Positions 7,140 to 15,688 of a stretch of 36,977 nt of DNA are shown here, piece after piece. Position 1 is the stretch's first letter. Each line of letters opens with the position of its first letter. The stretch is taken from assembly GCA_029858875.1 (NCBI GenBank), contig JAOUEE010000004.1:1-36977 (forward strand), written 5' to 3'. This stretch comes from Acidimicrobiia bacterium (GTDB lineage: Bacteria > Actinomycetota > Acidimicrobiia > Acidimicrobiales > SHLQ01). The notes beneath the pieces are model-generated. The model made no database searches and had not been told where the DNA came from. It saw only the letters and a list, made by a program, of their open reading frames with translations. The translations under genes and the position numbers were made by a program.

Positions 7140-9653
7140 ATGTCCGACGTAAAACATGTTTCGGCCGCCGTGAGTGGCGCGCCCGACAAGATCATGTCCT
7201 TCGAGACCGGCAAGCTGGCCCGTCTGGCCGATGGAGCCGTAATGGCTCGCCTCGGCGACACCATCGTGCTGGTGGCCGCCACCGCCTCGCGCAGCGTCCG
7301 TGAGGGCGCCGACTTCTTCCCGCTGACGGTCGATGTCGAAGAGAAGATGTACGCCGCCGGGAAGATCCCCGGCTCGTTCTTCCGACGCGAGGCCCGGGCC
7401 GGTGAGGCCGCCATCCTCACCTGCCGCCTCACCGATCGGCCCCTGCGCCCCTCGTTCCCCGAGGGCTTCCGCAACGAGGTCCACGTCGTGGCCACCGTGA
7501 TGGGAGCCGATCAGGAGAACCCCTACGACGTGCTCACCATCAACGGTGCGTCGGCCGCCCTGTGCATCTCGCCCATTCCCTTCAGTGGCCCCATCGGCGC
7601 CGTGCGCATCGCGTACTCGGCCGACGGCAGCTGGGTGCCCCACTCCACCTACGAGGAGGGCAGCGATGCCAGCTTCGAGATGGTGGTGGCCGGTCGTCAG
7701 CTCGACGACGGCGATGTCGCGGTGATGATGGTCGAGGCCGGTGGCACCGAGAGCTCGTGGGACAACTACGAGACCGGCGCCCCCAAGGTCGATGAAGCCG
7801 TGCTGGCCGAGGGCCTCGAAGCCTCCAAGCAGTGGATCAAGGAAGCCATCGCTCTCCAGCAGGAACTGATCGACGCCGTCGGCGGCAAGCCCGAGGTGAT
7901 GGAGTTCTCCGTCACCACCGACCACAGCGACGAGATCTTCGCGGCCGTCGAGGCCGCCGGGCGCGACCAGGTCGTCGCCACCCAACAGATCGCCGACAAG
8001 ACCGAGCGGGGCGAGGCCGAGAGTGCGGCCAAGGCCGCCATCATCGAGGCCGTGCTGCCCCAGTTCGCCGACGTCGACGACGCCGAGAAGCAGATCAAGG
8101 CCGCCGTCCGCTCGCTCACCAAGGCGGTGGTGCGCAAGCGCATCGTCGACGAGGGTGTGCGCATCGACGGTCGCGGCACCGCCGATCTGCGCCCCCTGTC
8201 GGCTGAGGTCGACGTGCTCCCCACCGCGCACGGCTCCGGACTGTTCCAGCGGGGCGAGACCCAGGTGCTCAACGTCACCACGCTGGGCATGAAGCGCATG
8301 GACCAGATGGTCGATGGCATCGCCCCCCAGGACCGCAAGCGCTACATGCACCACTACAACTTCCCGCCGTTCTCCACCGGTGAGACCGGCTTCATGCGTG
8401 GCCCCAAGCGTCGCGAGATCGGCCACGGTGCCCTCGCCGAGCGGGCCGTGTTCCCGGTCGTGCCGTCGCTCGAGGAATGGCCCTACACCATCCGCCTGGT
8501 GTCCGAGGTGCTGTCGTCCAACGGTTCCACCTCGATGGCATCGGTGTGTGGCTCCAGTCTGTCGTTGATGGACGCCGGTGTGCCCATCAAGGCATCGGTC
8601 GCCGGCATCGCCATGGGATTGGTGTTCGCCGAGGGCAAGTACACCCCACTCACCGACATCCTCGGGGCCGAGGACGCCTTCGGTGACATGGACTTCAAGG
8701 TGGCCGGCACCCGTGACTTCGTCACCGCCCTCCAGCTCGACACCAAGATCGACGGCATCCCCGCCAACGTGCTGGCCGACGCGCTCAACCAGGCCAAGGA
8801 CGCTCGCAACCAGATCCTCGACGTGATGGATGCCGCCATCGCCGAGCCTCGCCCCGAGGTCGGCCCCACCGCCCCGAAGATCGTGAGCTTCGAGATCCCG
8901 ATCGACAAGATCGGCGAGGTCATCGGACCCAAGGGCAAGGTCATCAACGCCATCCAGGCCGAGACCGGTGCCGACATCAGTGTCGACGACGACGGCAGCG
9001 TGGGCACGGTCTCCATCGCGTCCACCAGCTCCGAGATCGTCGACGAGGCCCAGCGCCAGATCGAGCTGATCCTCGATCCGCCCACCGCCGAGGTCGGTGC
9101 CACCTACACCGGCCGGGTCGTCAACATCACCAAGTTCGGTGCCTTCGTCAACATCCTCCCGGGCCGCGATGGTCTGGTCCACATCTCCAAGCTCGGTGGC
9201 TCCAAGCGCATCGATCGGGTGGAGGACGTGGTGGAGCTGGGCGACGAGATCGAGGTGATCGTCGAAGACGTCGATCCCAACGGCAAGATCAGCCTGAAGC
9301 CCCTTGGGGAGCACGGCGGTGACGGTGAGGCGTCGGGCGGTGGCGAGAGCCGGCCGCGTCGCGATGACCGTGACCGAGGTGATCGAGATCGCGGCGGCCG
9401 AGACCGTGGCAGCAGCGACCGTGGCAGCAGCGACCGCGGCAGCAGCGAACGAGACAGCAGCGACCGTGGTAGCAGCGACCGCGAGCAGGACAGCAGCGAC
9501 GGAGGTGCCGACACCGAGACGCCGAACGTGGTCTCGTTCGAGGACAGCTTCGACGCCCAGCTCAAAGAGGAGTACGGCGACCTCGGTCCCGAAGGTGAGC
9601 GCAGCAGTCGTCGGGGTGGCCGCGGTCGCCGCGGCGGTGGCCGCCGCCGCTGA
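7140..9653 (+). CDS. pnp: polynucleotide phosphorylase (PNPase)
   Basis: 837 residues. Phosphorolytic 3'-5' exoribonuclease that releases nucleoside diphosphates; also adds tails in some bacteria. Domain order: first RNase PH domain (about 10-145), all-helical linker (about 230-320), second RNase PH domain (from about 340, containing IDGRGTADLRPL and GSSLSLMDAG), KH domain (about 587-645, with IGEVIGPKGKVIN) and S1 domain (about 653-722, VVNITKFGAFVNILPG). After it comes a 115-residue disordered tail rich in Arg, Asp, Gly and Ser with five tandem RGSSD units and an RGGRGRRGGGRRR end. ATG 7140 is chosen because AGAGGA lies about 13 nt upstream and family homology starts just after it; the frame extends further upstream without conserved sequence. 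Confidence 0.97.
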   Translation: MSDVKHVSAAVSGAPDKIMSFETGKLARLADGAVMARLGDTIVLVAATASRSVREGADFFPLTVDVEEKMYAAGKIPGSFFRREARAGEAAILTCRLTDRPLRPSFPEGFRNEVHVVATVMGADQENPYDVLTINGASAALCISPIPFSGPIGAVRIAYSADGSWVPHSTYEEGSDASFEMVVAGRQLDDGDVAVMMVEAGGTESSWDNYETGAPKVDEAVLAEGLEASKQWIKEAIALQQELIDAVGGKPEVMEFSVTTDHSDEIFAAVEAAGRDQVVATQQIADKTERGEAESAAKAAIIEAVLPQFADVDDAEKQIKAAVRSLTKAVVRKRIVDEGVRIDGRGTADLRPLSAEVDVLPTAHGSGLFQRGETQVLNVTTLGMKRMDQMVDGIAPQDRKRYMHHYNFPPFSTGETGFMRGPKRREIGHGALAERAVFPVVPSLEEWPYTIRLVSEVLSSNGSTSMASVCGSSLSLMDAGVPIKASVAGIAMGLVFAEGKYTPLTDILGAEDAFGDMDFKVAGTRDFVTALQLDTKIDGIPANVLADALNQAKDARNQILDVMDAAIAEPRPEVGPTAPKIVSFEIPIDKIGEVIGPKGKVINAIQAETGADISVDDDGSVGTVSIASTSSEIVDEAQRQIELILDPPTAEVGATYTGRVVNITKFGAFVNILPGRDGLVHISKLGGSKRIDRVEDVVELGDEIEVIVEDVDPNGKISLKPLGEHGGDGEASGGGESRPRRDDRDRGDRDRGGRDRGSSDRGSSDRGSSERDSSDRGSSDREQDSSDGGADTETPNVVSFEDSFDAQLKEEYGDLGPEGERSSRRGGRGRRGGGRRR
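9405..9479 (+). repeat. five tandem 15-bp units in the pnp tail
   Basis: Units start at 9405, 9420, 9435, 9450 and 9465 with the pattern CGTGGCAGCAGCGAC; the first two are identical and the others differ at one to three bases. Each encodes Arg-Gly-Ser-Ser-Asp/Glu in the pnp frame. A variant partial unit follows to about 9500. Copy number in such arrays tends to vary between strains. Confidence 0.85.
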
Positions 9654-9670
9654 GGCGCGGAGCTCGCCAG

Positions 9671-10918
9671 CTGCACCGCACGAGCGAACCCCGAGTCACC
9701 ACGCTGGCCAACGGCGTGCGGATCGTCACCGAGGTCATGCCCGGTACCCGATCCGCCGCCGTGGGCTGCTGGGTGGGCGTCGGCAACCGTGACGAACAAC
9801 CGTCACAGGCCGGCGCGTCCCACTTCCTGGAACACCTGGCCTTCAAGGGCACGTCGCGCTGGAGTGCGCCGCAGTTGGCGGCGGCCATCGACCGCACTGG
9901 CGGCGACCTGAACGCCTTCACCACGAAGGAGTACACCGCCTTTCACGCTCGGGTGCCCGACACCGAGACCGGTTTGGCCATCGACGTGCTCACCGATGTG
10001 ATTCGCCGCCCGGCCTTCACTGCCGCTGACGTCGAGTCCGAGCGCCAGGTCATCCTCGAGGAGCTCCTGCTCAGCGAGGATCTGCCCGAAGACATCGCGG
10101 CCACGGTGATGCACGGAGCGCTGTTCCCCGATCACCCACTCGGTTGGGAGGTGCTGGGGACCCACGAGTCGCTGGGCGACATGACCGAGGGCGACCTGCG
10201 CGGCTTTCATGACCAGTGGTATCGACCGGTGAACCTGGTGTTCGCGGCCGCAGGCAACGTCGACCACGATCAGCTGGTCGACGGCGTCGAGGCCACGTTC
10301 GCCGACGCCGAGTCCGGGCTCGTGCCCGAGCGCCGCCAACCGATTGAGCTGCCGACCGTGCCCCCGCTCGTCGAACGTCCCGGCGAGCAGACCCACCTGG
10401 CGCTGGGCTGGCGCTCGTTCGGCCACGACGACCCCGACCGCTATGCCCTCGCCGTGGCCAACCAGATCGTCGGCGGCGGACTGTCCAGCCGGCTCTTCCA
10501 GGAGGTTCGGGAACGACGAGGGCTTGTGTACTCGATCTACTCGGCGTCGGGTTCCTACGCCGACAGCGGCACGTTCTCGATCCATGCCGGCACAGCCAAC
10601 ACCCGGGTGGCCGAGCTGCTCGAGGTGGTCGATGGTGAGATCGCCGACCTGGTGTCGCGTGGCATCACCGATCAGGAGCTGGACGTGTCCCGCACGGGAT
10701 TCGTGGGTGCCACCCTGCTGGGACTGGAGGACTCGAGTAGCCGCATGGTACGGATGGCCACCGGTCTGACGGTGAGAAACCGGGTGACGCCCATCGAGGA
10801 GACGCTCGCCGCCATCGCCGCGGTCGAGGCCGACGACGTGCATCGGGTGCTGCGACGAGTGCTGGGGGAGGGCCGGGTCCTGGCCGCCGCCGGGGCGGTG
10901 GCCGCGCTGGCGGCCTGA
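9671..10918 (+). CDS. M16-family zinc metallopeptidase (processing-peptidase-like)
   Basis: About 415 residues from the proposed CTG start. The inverted zinc motif HFLEH is at 51-55, with the third ligand expected at Glu131 (VILEELLLSED), 76 residues after the second histidine as in the family. The YRPVNLVFAAAGNVD strand and the ERRGLVYSIYS segment of the C-terminal half are also standard, so this is a complete two-lobe subunit with an active site. It lies just after pnp, as in many Actinobacteria. The frame has no ATG or GTG before GTG 9716, which would drop the conserved TTLANG strand. CTG 9671 has GGAG at 9659-9662 at good spacing, so I prefer it, with GTG 9716 as the alternative. Substrates are unknown; relatives degrade peptides or process secreted proteins. 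Confidence 0.9.
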   Translation: MHRTSEPRVTTLANGVRIVTEVMPGTRSAAVGCWVGVGNRDEQPSQAGASHFLEHLAFKGTSRWSAPQLAAAIDRTGGDLNAFTTKEYTAFHARVPDTETGLAIDVLTDVIRRPAFTAADVESERQVILEELLLSEDLPEDIAATVMHGALFPDHPLGWEVLGTHESLGDMTEGDLRGFHDQWYRPVNLVFAAAGNVDHDQLVDGVEATFADAESGLVPERRQPIELPTVPPLVERPGEQTHLALGWRSFGHDDPDRYALAVANQIVGGGLSSRLFQEVRERRGLVYSIYSASGSYADSGTFSIHAGTANTRVAELLEVVDGEIADLVSRGITDQELDVSRTGFVGATLLGLEDSSSRMVRMATGLTVRNRVTPIEETLAAIAAVEADDVHRVLRRVLGEGRVLAAAGAVAALAA

Positions 10919-10944
10919 GGCCGAACGCCAGGACGCCCGCGGGT

Positions 10945-10970
10945 CGAGCACCACACGGGGTGACTGCTCG
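10945..10970 (+). terminator. hairpin between the M16 gene and dapB
   Basis: CGAGCA (10945-10950) pairs with TGCTCG (10965-10970); inside it CAC (10952-10954) can pair with GTG (10960-10962). No T-run follows. It ends 5 bp before the dapB -10 hexamer, so it may separate the two transcription units. Confidence 0.35.
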
Positions 10971-10975
10971 GGCCC

Positions 10976-10981
10976 TAGTCT
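10976..10981 (+). promoter_or_regulatory. -10 hexamer for leaderless dapB
   Basis: TAGTCT, 7 nt, then ATG 10989, with no Shine-Dalgarno sequence in between. Fits a leaderless transcript starting at or near the A of the start codon. Confidence 0.5.
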
Positions 10982-10988
10982 TGGCCGC

Positions 10989-11777
10989 ATGTCCACACGG
11001 GTCGCAGTCTTCGGAGCAGGCGGGCGAATGGGGCAGGAGGTCTGCCGAGCCATCGAGGCCGCAGCCGACCTCACGCTCGTGGCCGCTGTCGATCCCCACC
11101 ATGCCGGTACGCCCCTCGATGCCCTGGCCGGGACGGCCACCGGCCTCGAGCTCCAGGAGGACTTCGATGTCCTGCCCGCCACCCAGGCCGACGTGGCCGT
11201 CGACTTCACCGTGGTCGAGGCGGCCCGCGAGAATCTCGACTACTGCGCAGCCAACGCCATCCACGCCGTGGTGGGAACCACCGGATTCACCGATGCCGAC
11301 CTCACCCGGTACCGGTCCGAGTTCAGCGACAGCAACTGCCTGATCGCCCCCAACTTCGCCATCGGCGCCGTGCTCATGATGCGCTTCGCCGAGCTGGCCG
11401 CCCCGTTCTTCGAGAGCGCCGAGGTGATCGAGCTGCATCACGACGCCAAGATCGATGCCCCGTCGGGGACCGCCATGATGACCCTGGAGCGGATGGCTGC
11501 CGCCTCGGCGGACTGGGGTCGTGACCCCACCGAACACGAGGTGGTCCCGGGTTCTCGTGGGGGCAAGGGCCCGGGCGACATCCCGGTGCACTCGCTGCGT
11601 CTGCGGGGACTGGTGGCCCACCAGGAGGTGTTGTTCGGCACGACCGGCCAGACACTCAGCATCCGCCACGACTCCATCGATCGGACGTCGTTCATGCCAG
11701 GCGTGGTCCTGGGTGTGCGCCGCATCGTCGACTTTCCGGGGGTCACCGTGGGACTCGACGCGGTCCTCGGGCTCTGA
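10989..11777 (+). CDS. dapB: 4-hydroxy-tetrahydrodipicolinate reductase
   Basis: 262 residues. Reduces the dapA product with NAD(P)H in the diaminopimelate/lysine pathway, feeding peptidoglycan and lysine. N-terminal nucleotide-binding GAGGRMG (9-15), VGTTGF (95-100), APNFAIG (120-126), and the family signature ELHHDAKIDAPSGTA with His150/His151 and Lys154 as the catalytic and substrate-binding residues. Length is normal. SURF1 follows after 2 bp, then a winged-helix-like gene, then dapA, so both early DAP-branch genes lie within 3 kb. The leader is too short to hold a lysine riboswitch. Confidence 0.97.
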   Translation: MSTRVAVFGAGGRMGQEVCRAIEAAADLTLVAAVDPHHAGTPLDALAGTATGLELQEDFDVLPATQADVAVDFTVVEAARENLDYCAANAIHAVVGTTGFTDADLTRYRSEFSDSNCLIAPNFAIGAVLMMRFAELAAPFFESAEVIELHHDAKIDAPSGTAMMTLERMAAASADWGRDPTEHEVVPGSRGGKGPGDIPVHSLRLRGLVAHQEVLFGTTGQTLSIRHDSIDRTSFMPGVVLGVRRIVDFPGVTVGLDAVLGL

Positions 11778-11779
11778 GC

Positions 11780-12529
11780 TTGCCCGGCTACGCCTTCGCC
11801 CGTTCGCCGCGTTGGATCCTGTCGCACCTGGCCGTGGGCGCGTTGGTCACGGCCATGGTCGGCGCCGGTCTGTGGCAGCTGCGCCGCCACGACGAGCGGG
11901 TGGAACGCAACGAGCTCATCGAGCAACGGGCCGCGTTGGCGCCGGCTCCGCTGGCCGACGCACTGGCCGGGGTCGAAGACCCCGATGAGTCGCAGTTCAC
12001 GATGGTCGAGGTGACGGGCGCCTACCGTGACGCCGACACGGTGCTGGTGGCCAACCGCACCGTGCAGAGCAGCCCTGGATTCTGGGTGATCACGCCGCTC
12101 GATGAGCCCGGAGGGTCGAGCGTGCTGGTGGCGCGGGGGTTCGTCGGCCGGTCCACGGTGCTCGACGGCGACCCGTCGGTGTGGGCCGCGGGCGACGGTG
12201 ACGTCACGATCGTGGGCACCCTGCAGCCGTCGGTGTCTGGGGGTGTGCTGGCTCCGGATCGCGAGCTGGCCGAGATCAACCGCCCGGATGTGACCGTGCT
12301 GTCCGAGGCGGTGGGCATCGAGGATCTGGGGCAATACGTGCAGGCCGAATCCGACCCGGCGGCACTCACGCCGGTGCCGCTGCCCGACCTCGACGAGGGC
12401 CCTCACCGGGGATACGCCGCCCAGTGGTTCATCTTCTCCATCATCGCCGTGATCGGCTATCCCCTGATACTGCGCAGGGTGGCCCGTGATCGCGCTGGTA
12501 CCCTCGCGCCCGATGTCGCTCCCATCTGA
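11780..12529 (+). CDS. SURF1-family cytochrome oxidase assembly protein
   Basis: 249 residues with the SURF1 layout of two terminal membrane helices enclosing an extracytoplasmic domain. Helix 1 is about 12-33 and runs into GLWQLRRHDERVERNELI, the family's WQLxR motif; helix 2 is about 216-233, preceded by the GYAAQWFIF signature. ARGFV in the middle corresponds to the family RGW/RGF motif. Members help mature heme a-containing cytochrome c oxidase, implying aerobic respiration. The TTG at 11780, 2 bp after the dapB stop, is the only start that keeps the first helix intact; no Shine-Dalgarno is seen, so coupling to dapB translation is likely. The end overlaps the next gene by 17 bp. Confidence 0.87.
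   Translation: MPGYAFARSPRWILSHLAVGALVTAMVGAGLWQLRRHDERVERNELIEQRAALAPAPLADALAGVEDPDESQFTMVEVTGAYRDADTVLVANRTVQSSPGFWVITPLDEPGGSSVLVARGFVGRSTVLDGDPSVWAAGDGDVTIVGTLQPSVSGGVLAPDRELAEINRPDVTVLSEAVGIEDLGQYVQAESDPAALTPVPLPDLDEGPHRGYAAQWFIFSIIAVIGYPLILRRVARDRAGTLAPDVAPI
12499..12504 (+). promoter_or_regulatory. -10 hexamer inside the SURF1 3' end
   Basis: TACCCT, 8 nt, then ATG 12513 of the winged-helix-like gene. It could give that gene and dapA their own leaderless transcript. Confidence 0.4.
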
Positions 12530-13145
12530 TCCCGACCTCCTGCTGCTGCTGGGCATGCGGCTGAAGAACTTCGTCGAGGCCGATGTCCTGGCTGCGATGT
12601 GGGGGTTCGCGCCCGCCGACACCGAGGCTCGTCTGGCGGCCCTGGCCGAGCGGGGCCTGGCCACCCACCGCGACGGGCGGGTGTCGGGTTGGGCGCTCAC
12701 CGCCGAGGGTCGCACCGAGGGCGAGCGTCGCCTGGGTGATGAGCTCGATCACACCGGTACCCGAGGCGAGATCGATGCGGCCTACCGCCGGTTCCTGGGC
12801 CTGAACCGGGAGTTCCTGTCGGTGTGCACGCGCTGGCAGGTCAAGGACCCGGAGGCCAACGTCCTCAACGAGCACGACGACGCGGCGTACGACGCCGCCG
12901 TCGTCGACGAGCTGGCCGGCATCGACCGACGGGTGCAGCCCATCTGCGCCGACCTGGCCTCGTATCTGGCCCGCTTCGCCGCCATCGGTCCCCGCTTCAC
13001 CGCCGCTCTGGCCAAGGTGCAGGCGGGTGAGAACGAGTGGTTCGCCAAGCCACTCATCGACTCGTATCACACGGTGTGGTTCGATCTGCACGAGACGCTG
13101 CTGGCCAGCCTCGGCATCGATCGGTCATCGGAAGGAGCCCACTGA
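12513..13145 (+). CDS. winged-helix-like protein of unknown function
   Basis: 210 residues; I do not recognise a named family. Residues 1-75 look like a winged helix: helix DLLLLLGMRLKNFVEADVLAAMWG, then ADTEARLAALAERGLATH and a wing (RDGRVSGWALTAEGRTEGERRL) resembling MarR/PadR-type DNA-binding domains. The rest is helical with several Trp and acidic residues (FLSVCTRWQVKD, NVLNEHDDAAYDAAVVDEL, ENEWFAKPLIDSYHTVWFDLHETLL) and could be an effector or dimerisation domain. No membrane segment or signal. ATG 12513 is chosen over an in-frame ATG at 12486 because of the -10 at 12499 and because the fold starts just after it. The stop overlaps the dapA start by one base (TGATG), so the two are translationally linked; a link to DAP regulation is only inference. 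Confidence 0.75.
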   Translation: MSLPSDPDLLLLLGMRLKNFVEADVLAAMWGFAPADTEARLAALAERGLATHRDGRVSGWALTAEGRTEGERRLGDELDHTGTRGEIDAAYRRFLGLNREFLSVCTRWQVKDPEANVLNEHDDAAYDAAVVDELAGIDRRVQPICADLASYLARFAAIGPRFTAALAKVQAGENEWFAKPLIDSYHTVWFDLHETLLASLGIDRSSEGAH

Positions 13146-14032
13146 TGGCCCGCTTCGGTCAGGTCCTCACCGCCATGGTGACACCCTTCGCCGCCGACGG
13201 CGGCCTCGACCTGGACGGCGCCCAGACCCTGGCCCGCTGGCTGGTCGACAACGGCAACGACGCCTTGGTGGTGGCCGGAACCACGGGGGAGAGCGCCACG
13301 CTCAGTCACGGCGAGCAGGGTGAGCTCATCGCCGCCGTGGTCGACGCCGTCGACGTCGCCGTGATCGCCGGCGCCGGCAGCAACGACACCCGCGCCGCCG
13401 TCGATCTCACCGAACGGGCGACCGCCGCCGGGGCCACCGGCATCCTCCAGGTCACCCCGTACTACAACCGACCCTCCCAGGCCGGGCTCGAGTCCCACTT
13501 CCGCGCCGCGGCCGCCGCCACCGACCTGCCGGTGATGCTGTACGACATCCCGGCCCGCACCGGCCGCAAGATCGCCACGGCCACGATGCTGAAGCTGGCT
13601 CACGATGTCGACAACATCGTGGCCCTCAAGGACGCCGGCGGTGACCCGGCCGAGACGGCCCGCTTCGTCGCCGAGGCGCCGTCGGGCTTCGACGTGTACA
13701 GCGGTGACGATCGCCTCACCCTTCCGCTACTGGCGGTCGGTGCCATCGGCGTGGTGGGGGTGGCCACCCACTGGGCCGCGGTCGAGATGGGTCAGATGAT
13801 CGAGGCCTTCCGCGGCGGCGACGTGCGGTCCGCCATCGAACGCAACCAGGCGTTGCTGGCCTCGTTCGAGTTCGAGGGCAGCGACCTCGCTCCCAATCCC
13901 ATTCCCACCAAGGCGCTCCTGAAGGTCCTGGGCCTGCCCGGCGGCGACTGCCGGTCGCCGATGGGCCCCGAACCCGACGATCTGGCCGATCGAGCCCGCC
14001 AGGTGCTCGCCGGCCTGGGCCGAGCGGTCTGA
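13145..14032 (+). CDS. dapA: 4-hydroxy-tetrahydrodipicolinate synthase
   Basis: 295 residues, the normal DapA length. Condenses pyruvate with aspartate semialdehyde at the entry to the diaminopimelate/lysine branch. Key residues: TTGES at 46-50 (Thr47 of the proton relay), Tyr106/Tyr107 region (TPYYNRPS), Tyr133 (YDIPARTG) and Lys162 (IVALKDAGG), the Schiff-base lysine. The start codon overlaps the previous stop (TGATG at 13143-13147). rnj begins 4 bp after the stop, so dapA-rnj is an operon, an arrangement common in Actinobacteria. Confidence 0.97.
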   Translation: MARFGQVLTAMVTPFAADGGLDLDGAQTLARWLVDNGNDALVVAGTTGESATLSHGEQGELIAAVVDAVDVAVIAGAGSNDTRAAVDLTERATAAGATGILQVTPYYNRPSQAGLESHFRAAAAATDLPVMLYDIPARTGRKIATATMLKLAHDVDNIVALKDAGGDPAETARFVAEAPSGFDVYSGDDRLTLPLLAVGAIGVVGVATHWAAVEMGQMIEAFRGGDVRSAIERNQALLASFEFEGSDLAPNPIPTKALLKVLGLPGGDCRSPMGPEPDDLADRARQVLAGLGRAV

Positions 14033-14035
14033 GTC

Positions 14036-15688
14036 GTGGCCCAACCCGTCACCATCAGCTTCCTGGGCGGCCTGGGCGAGATCGGCCGCAACTGTGCCAC
14101 GCTCGAGACCGGCGGACAGATCGTCATCCTCGACTGCGGTCAGATGTTTCCCGATGATCGGTCCCCGGGGATGGACGCCATCCTGCCCGACTTCAGCTAC
14201 CTGCGCGACAACCGGGACCGGGTCAGCGCCATGATCGCCACCCACTGTCACGAGGACCACATCGGTGGCATCCCGTACCTGCTCCAAGAGCTGGATGTGC
14301 CGATCTACGGGTCGCCGTTCACCCTCGGCATGATCAGTGGCAAGCTCGACTCGGCCGGGCTGTCCGGCGACCTCCGTGCCATCAACGACGGCGAGCGCCA
14401 CCGCATCGGCCCCTTCGACTGCGACTTCGTGCCCGTCACCCACTCCACCCCCAGTGGACTCATCACCGCGTTCCACACCCCGCAGGGCACCATCCTCCAC
14501 AGCAGCGACTTCAAGCTCGATCTCACCCCGGTCGACGGCCGCCACACCGACCTCAGCTGGATCGGCGCCATGGCCCACGACCCCGGCATCCGCCTGCTGC
14601 TGTGCGATTCAACCAACGCCGACGCGCCCGGCCAGTCGGACTCCGAGACCGAGGTCGGGGCCACCCTTGCCCGCCTCATCAGGGACAACGAAGGTCGCCG
14701 CATCATCGTCGGGGCCTTCTCCAGCCACATCCACCGTCTGCAACAGATCGCCGACGCGGCCATCGCCGAGGGCCGGACGGTCGTTCCCCTGGGCTATTCG
14801 ATGCAGCGCAACATCAAGCTGGCCCGGGACCTGGGCATGCTCACGCTGCCCGATACCCACATGGCCACCGCCGAGGACATCGAGGACCTCGACCCCACCC
14901 TCACCTGCGTGATCTGCACGGGTAGCCAGGGCGAACCCCGGTCGGCGATCACCCTGATGGGTTCGGGCGACAACCGATTCATCTCGGTCGGTCACGACGA
15001 CACCGTGATCTTCAGCAGCCATCCCATTCCCGGCAACGAGGCCGCGGTGTCGCACACCCGCTCGGCGTTGGCCCGGCGCGGGGTGCGGGTCGTGCACAGC
15101 GGTCAGGTCGACATCCACACCAGCGGACACGGCAAACAACAGGAGCTGAAGACCCTCCACTCGGTGGCCGATCCCGAATGGTTCGTCCCGGTGCACGGCG
15201 AGTACGAGCACCTGGTCGCCCACGTCGGCCTGGCCCGTGAGATGCGGATGCCCGACGATCACATCGTTCTGTGCGAGGACGGCGACCAGATCCGTGTCGA
15301 TGACACCGGTGTGGCCAAGGTGGGCTCGGTGCCCGGGGGACGCGTGTACGTGCACGGATCGGTCGGTCACCTGGGCGATCCCGTCATCTCCGAGCGCGAC
15401 ATCCTCGGTCGGGAGGGTTTCGTGTCGGCCTTCGTCGTCATCGACCTGGCCAAGCGCGTGCTGGCCGCACCGCCCCGGGTGGTGTCCCGGGGCTGGATCG
15501 ACGAGACGGGCGAAGCGTTCCTCGACGGGGCCGAACGGGAGTGCGCCGCGGCCATGCAGGACGCGCTGGCCGAGGGGGTGGTCGACGCCGACGAGTTCGA
15601 GCGACTGATTCGTCGGGCCGTGGGCCGCTACATCAGCGACTCCACCGGTCGCCGCCCGATGATCATCCCGTGCGTCGATCTGCTCTGA
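14036..15688 (+). CDS. rnj: ribonuclease J
   Basis: 550 residues. Metallo-beta-lactamase/beta-CASP ribonuclease with 5'-3' exo- and endonuclease activity in mRNA decay and rRNA maturation. HCHEDH at 70-75 is the metal-binding motif, preceded by the family N terminus FLGGLGEIGRNC. The beta-CASP part includes SQGEPRSAI and FSSHPIPGNE, then HTSGHGKQQE and VPVHGEYEHL with further metal ligands. The C-terminal domain is complete (to IIPCVDLL). GTG 14036 follows the dapA stop by 3 bp. Its last 19 bp overlap the start of the SGNH-like lipoprotein gene, so the following insertion is translationally attached to rnj. Confidence 0.95.
   Translation: MAQPVTISFLGGLGEIGRNCATLETGGQIVILDCGQMFPDDRSPGMDAILPDFSYLRDNRDRVSAMIATHCHEDHIGGIPYLLQELDVPIYGSPFTLGMISGKLDSAGLSGDLRAINDGERHRIGPFDCDFVPVTHSTPSGLITAFHTPQGTILHSSDFKLDLTPVDGRHTDLSWIGAMAHDPGIRLLLCDSTNADAPGQSDSETEVGATLARLIRDNEGRRIIVGAFSSHIHRLQQIADAAIAEGRTVVPLGYSMQRNIKLARDLGMLTLPDTHMATAEDIEDLDPTLTCVICTGSQGEPRSAITLMGSGDNRFISVGHDDTVIFSSHPIPGNEAAVSHTRSALARRGVRVVHSGQVDIHTSGHGKQQELKTLHSVADPEWFVPVHGEYEHLVAHVGLAREMRMPDDHIVLCEDGDQIRVDDTGVAKVGSVPGGRVYVHGSVGHLGDPVISERDILGREGFVSAFVVIDLAKRVLAAPPRVVSRGWIDETGEAFLDGAERECAAAMQDALAEGVVDADEFERLIRRAVGRYISDSTGRRPMIIPCVDLL

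Noticed and set aside
6999-9314. Long minus-strand open frame (771 residues) opposite pnp
   Set aside because: It is antisense to a certain PNPase gene, has His/Gly/Asp-biased composition typical of GC-rich shadow frames and no recognisable motif.
9405-9500. CRISPR-like or minisatellite array
   Set aside because: Units are 15 bp with no spacers and encode an in-frame peptide repeat of PNPase.
10919-10988. Lysine riboswitch upstream of dapB
   Set aside because: The gap is only 70 bp, and the -10 sits 7 nt before the start, leaving no leader for an aptamer.
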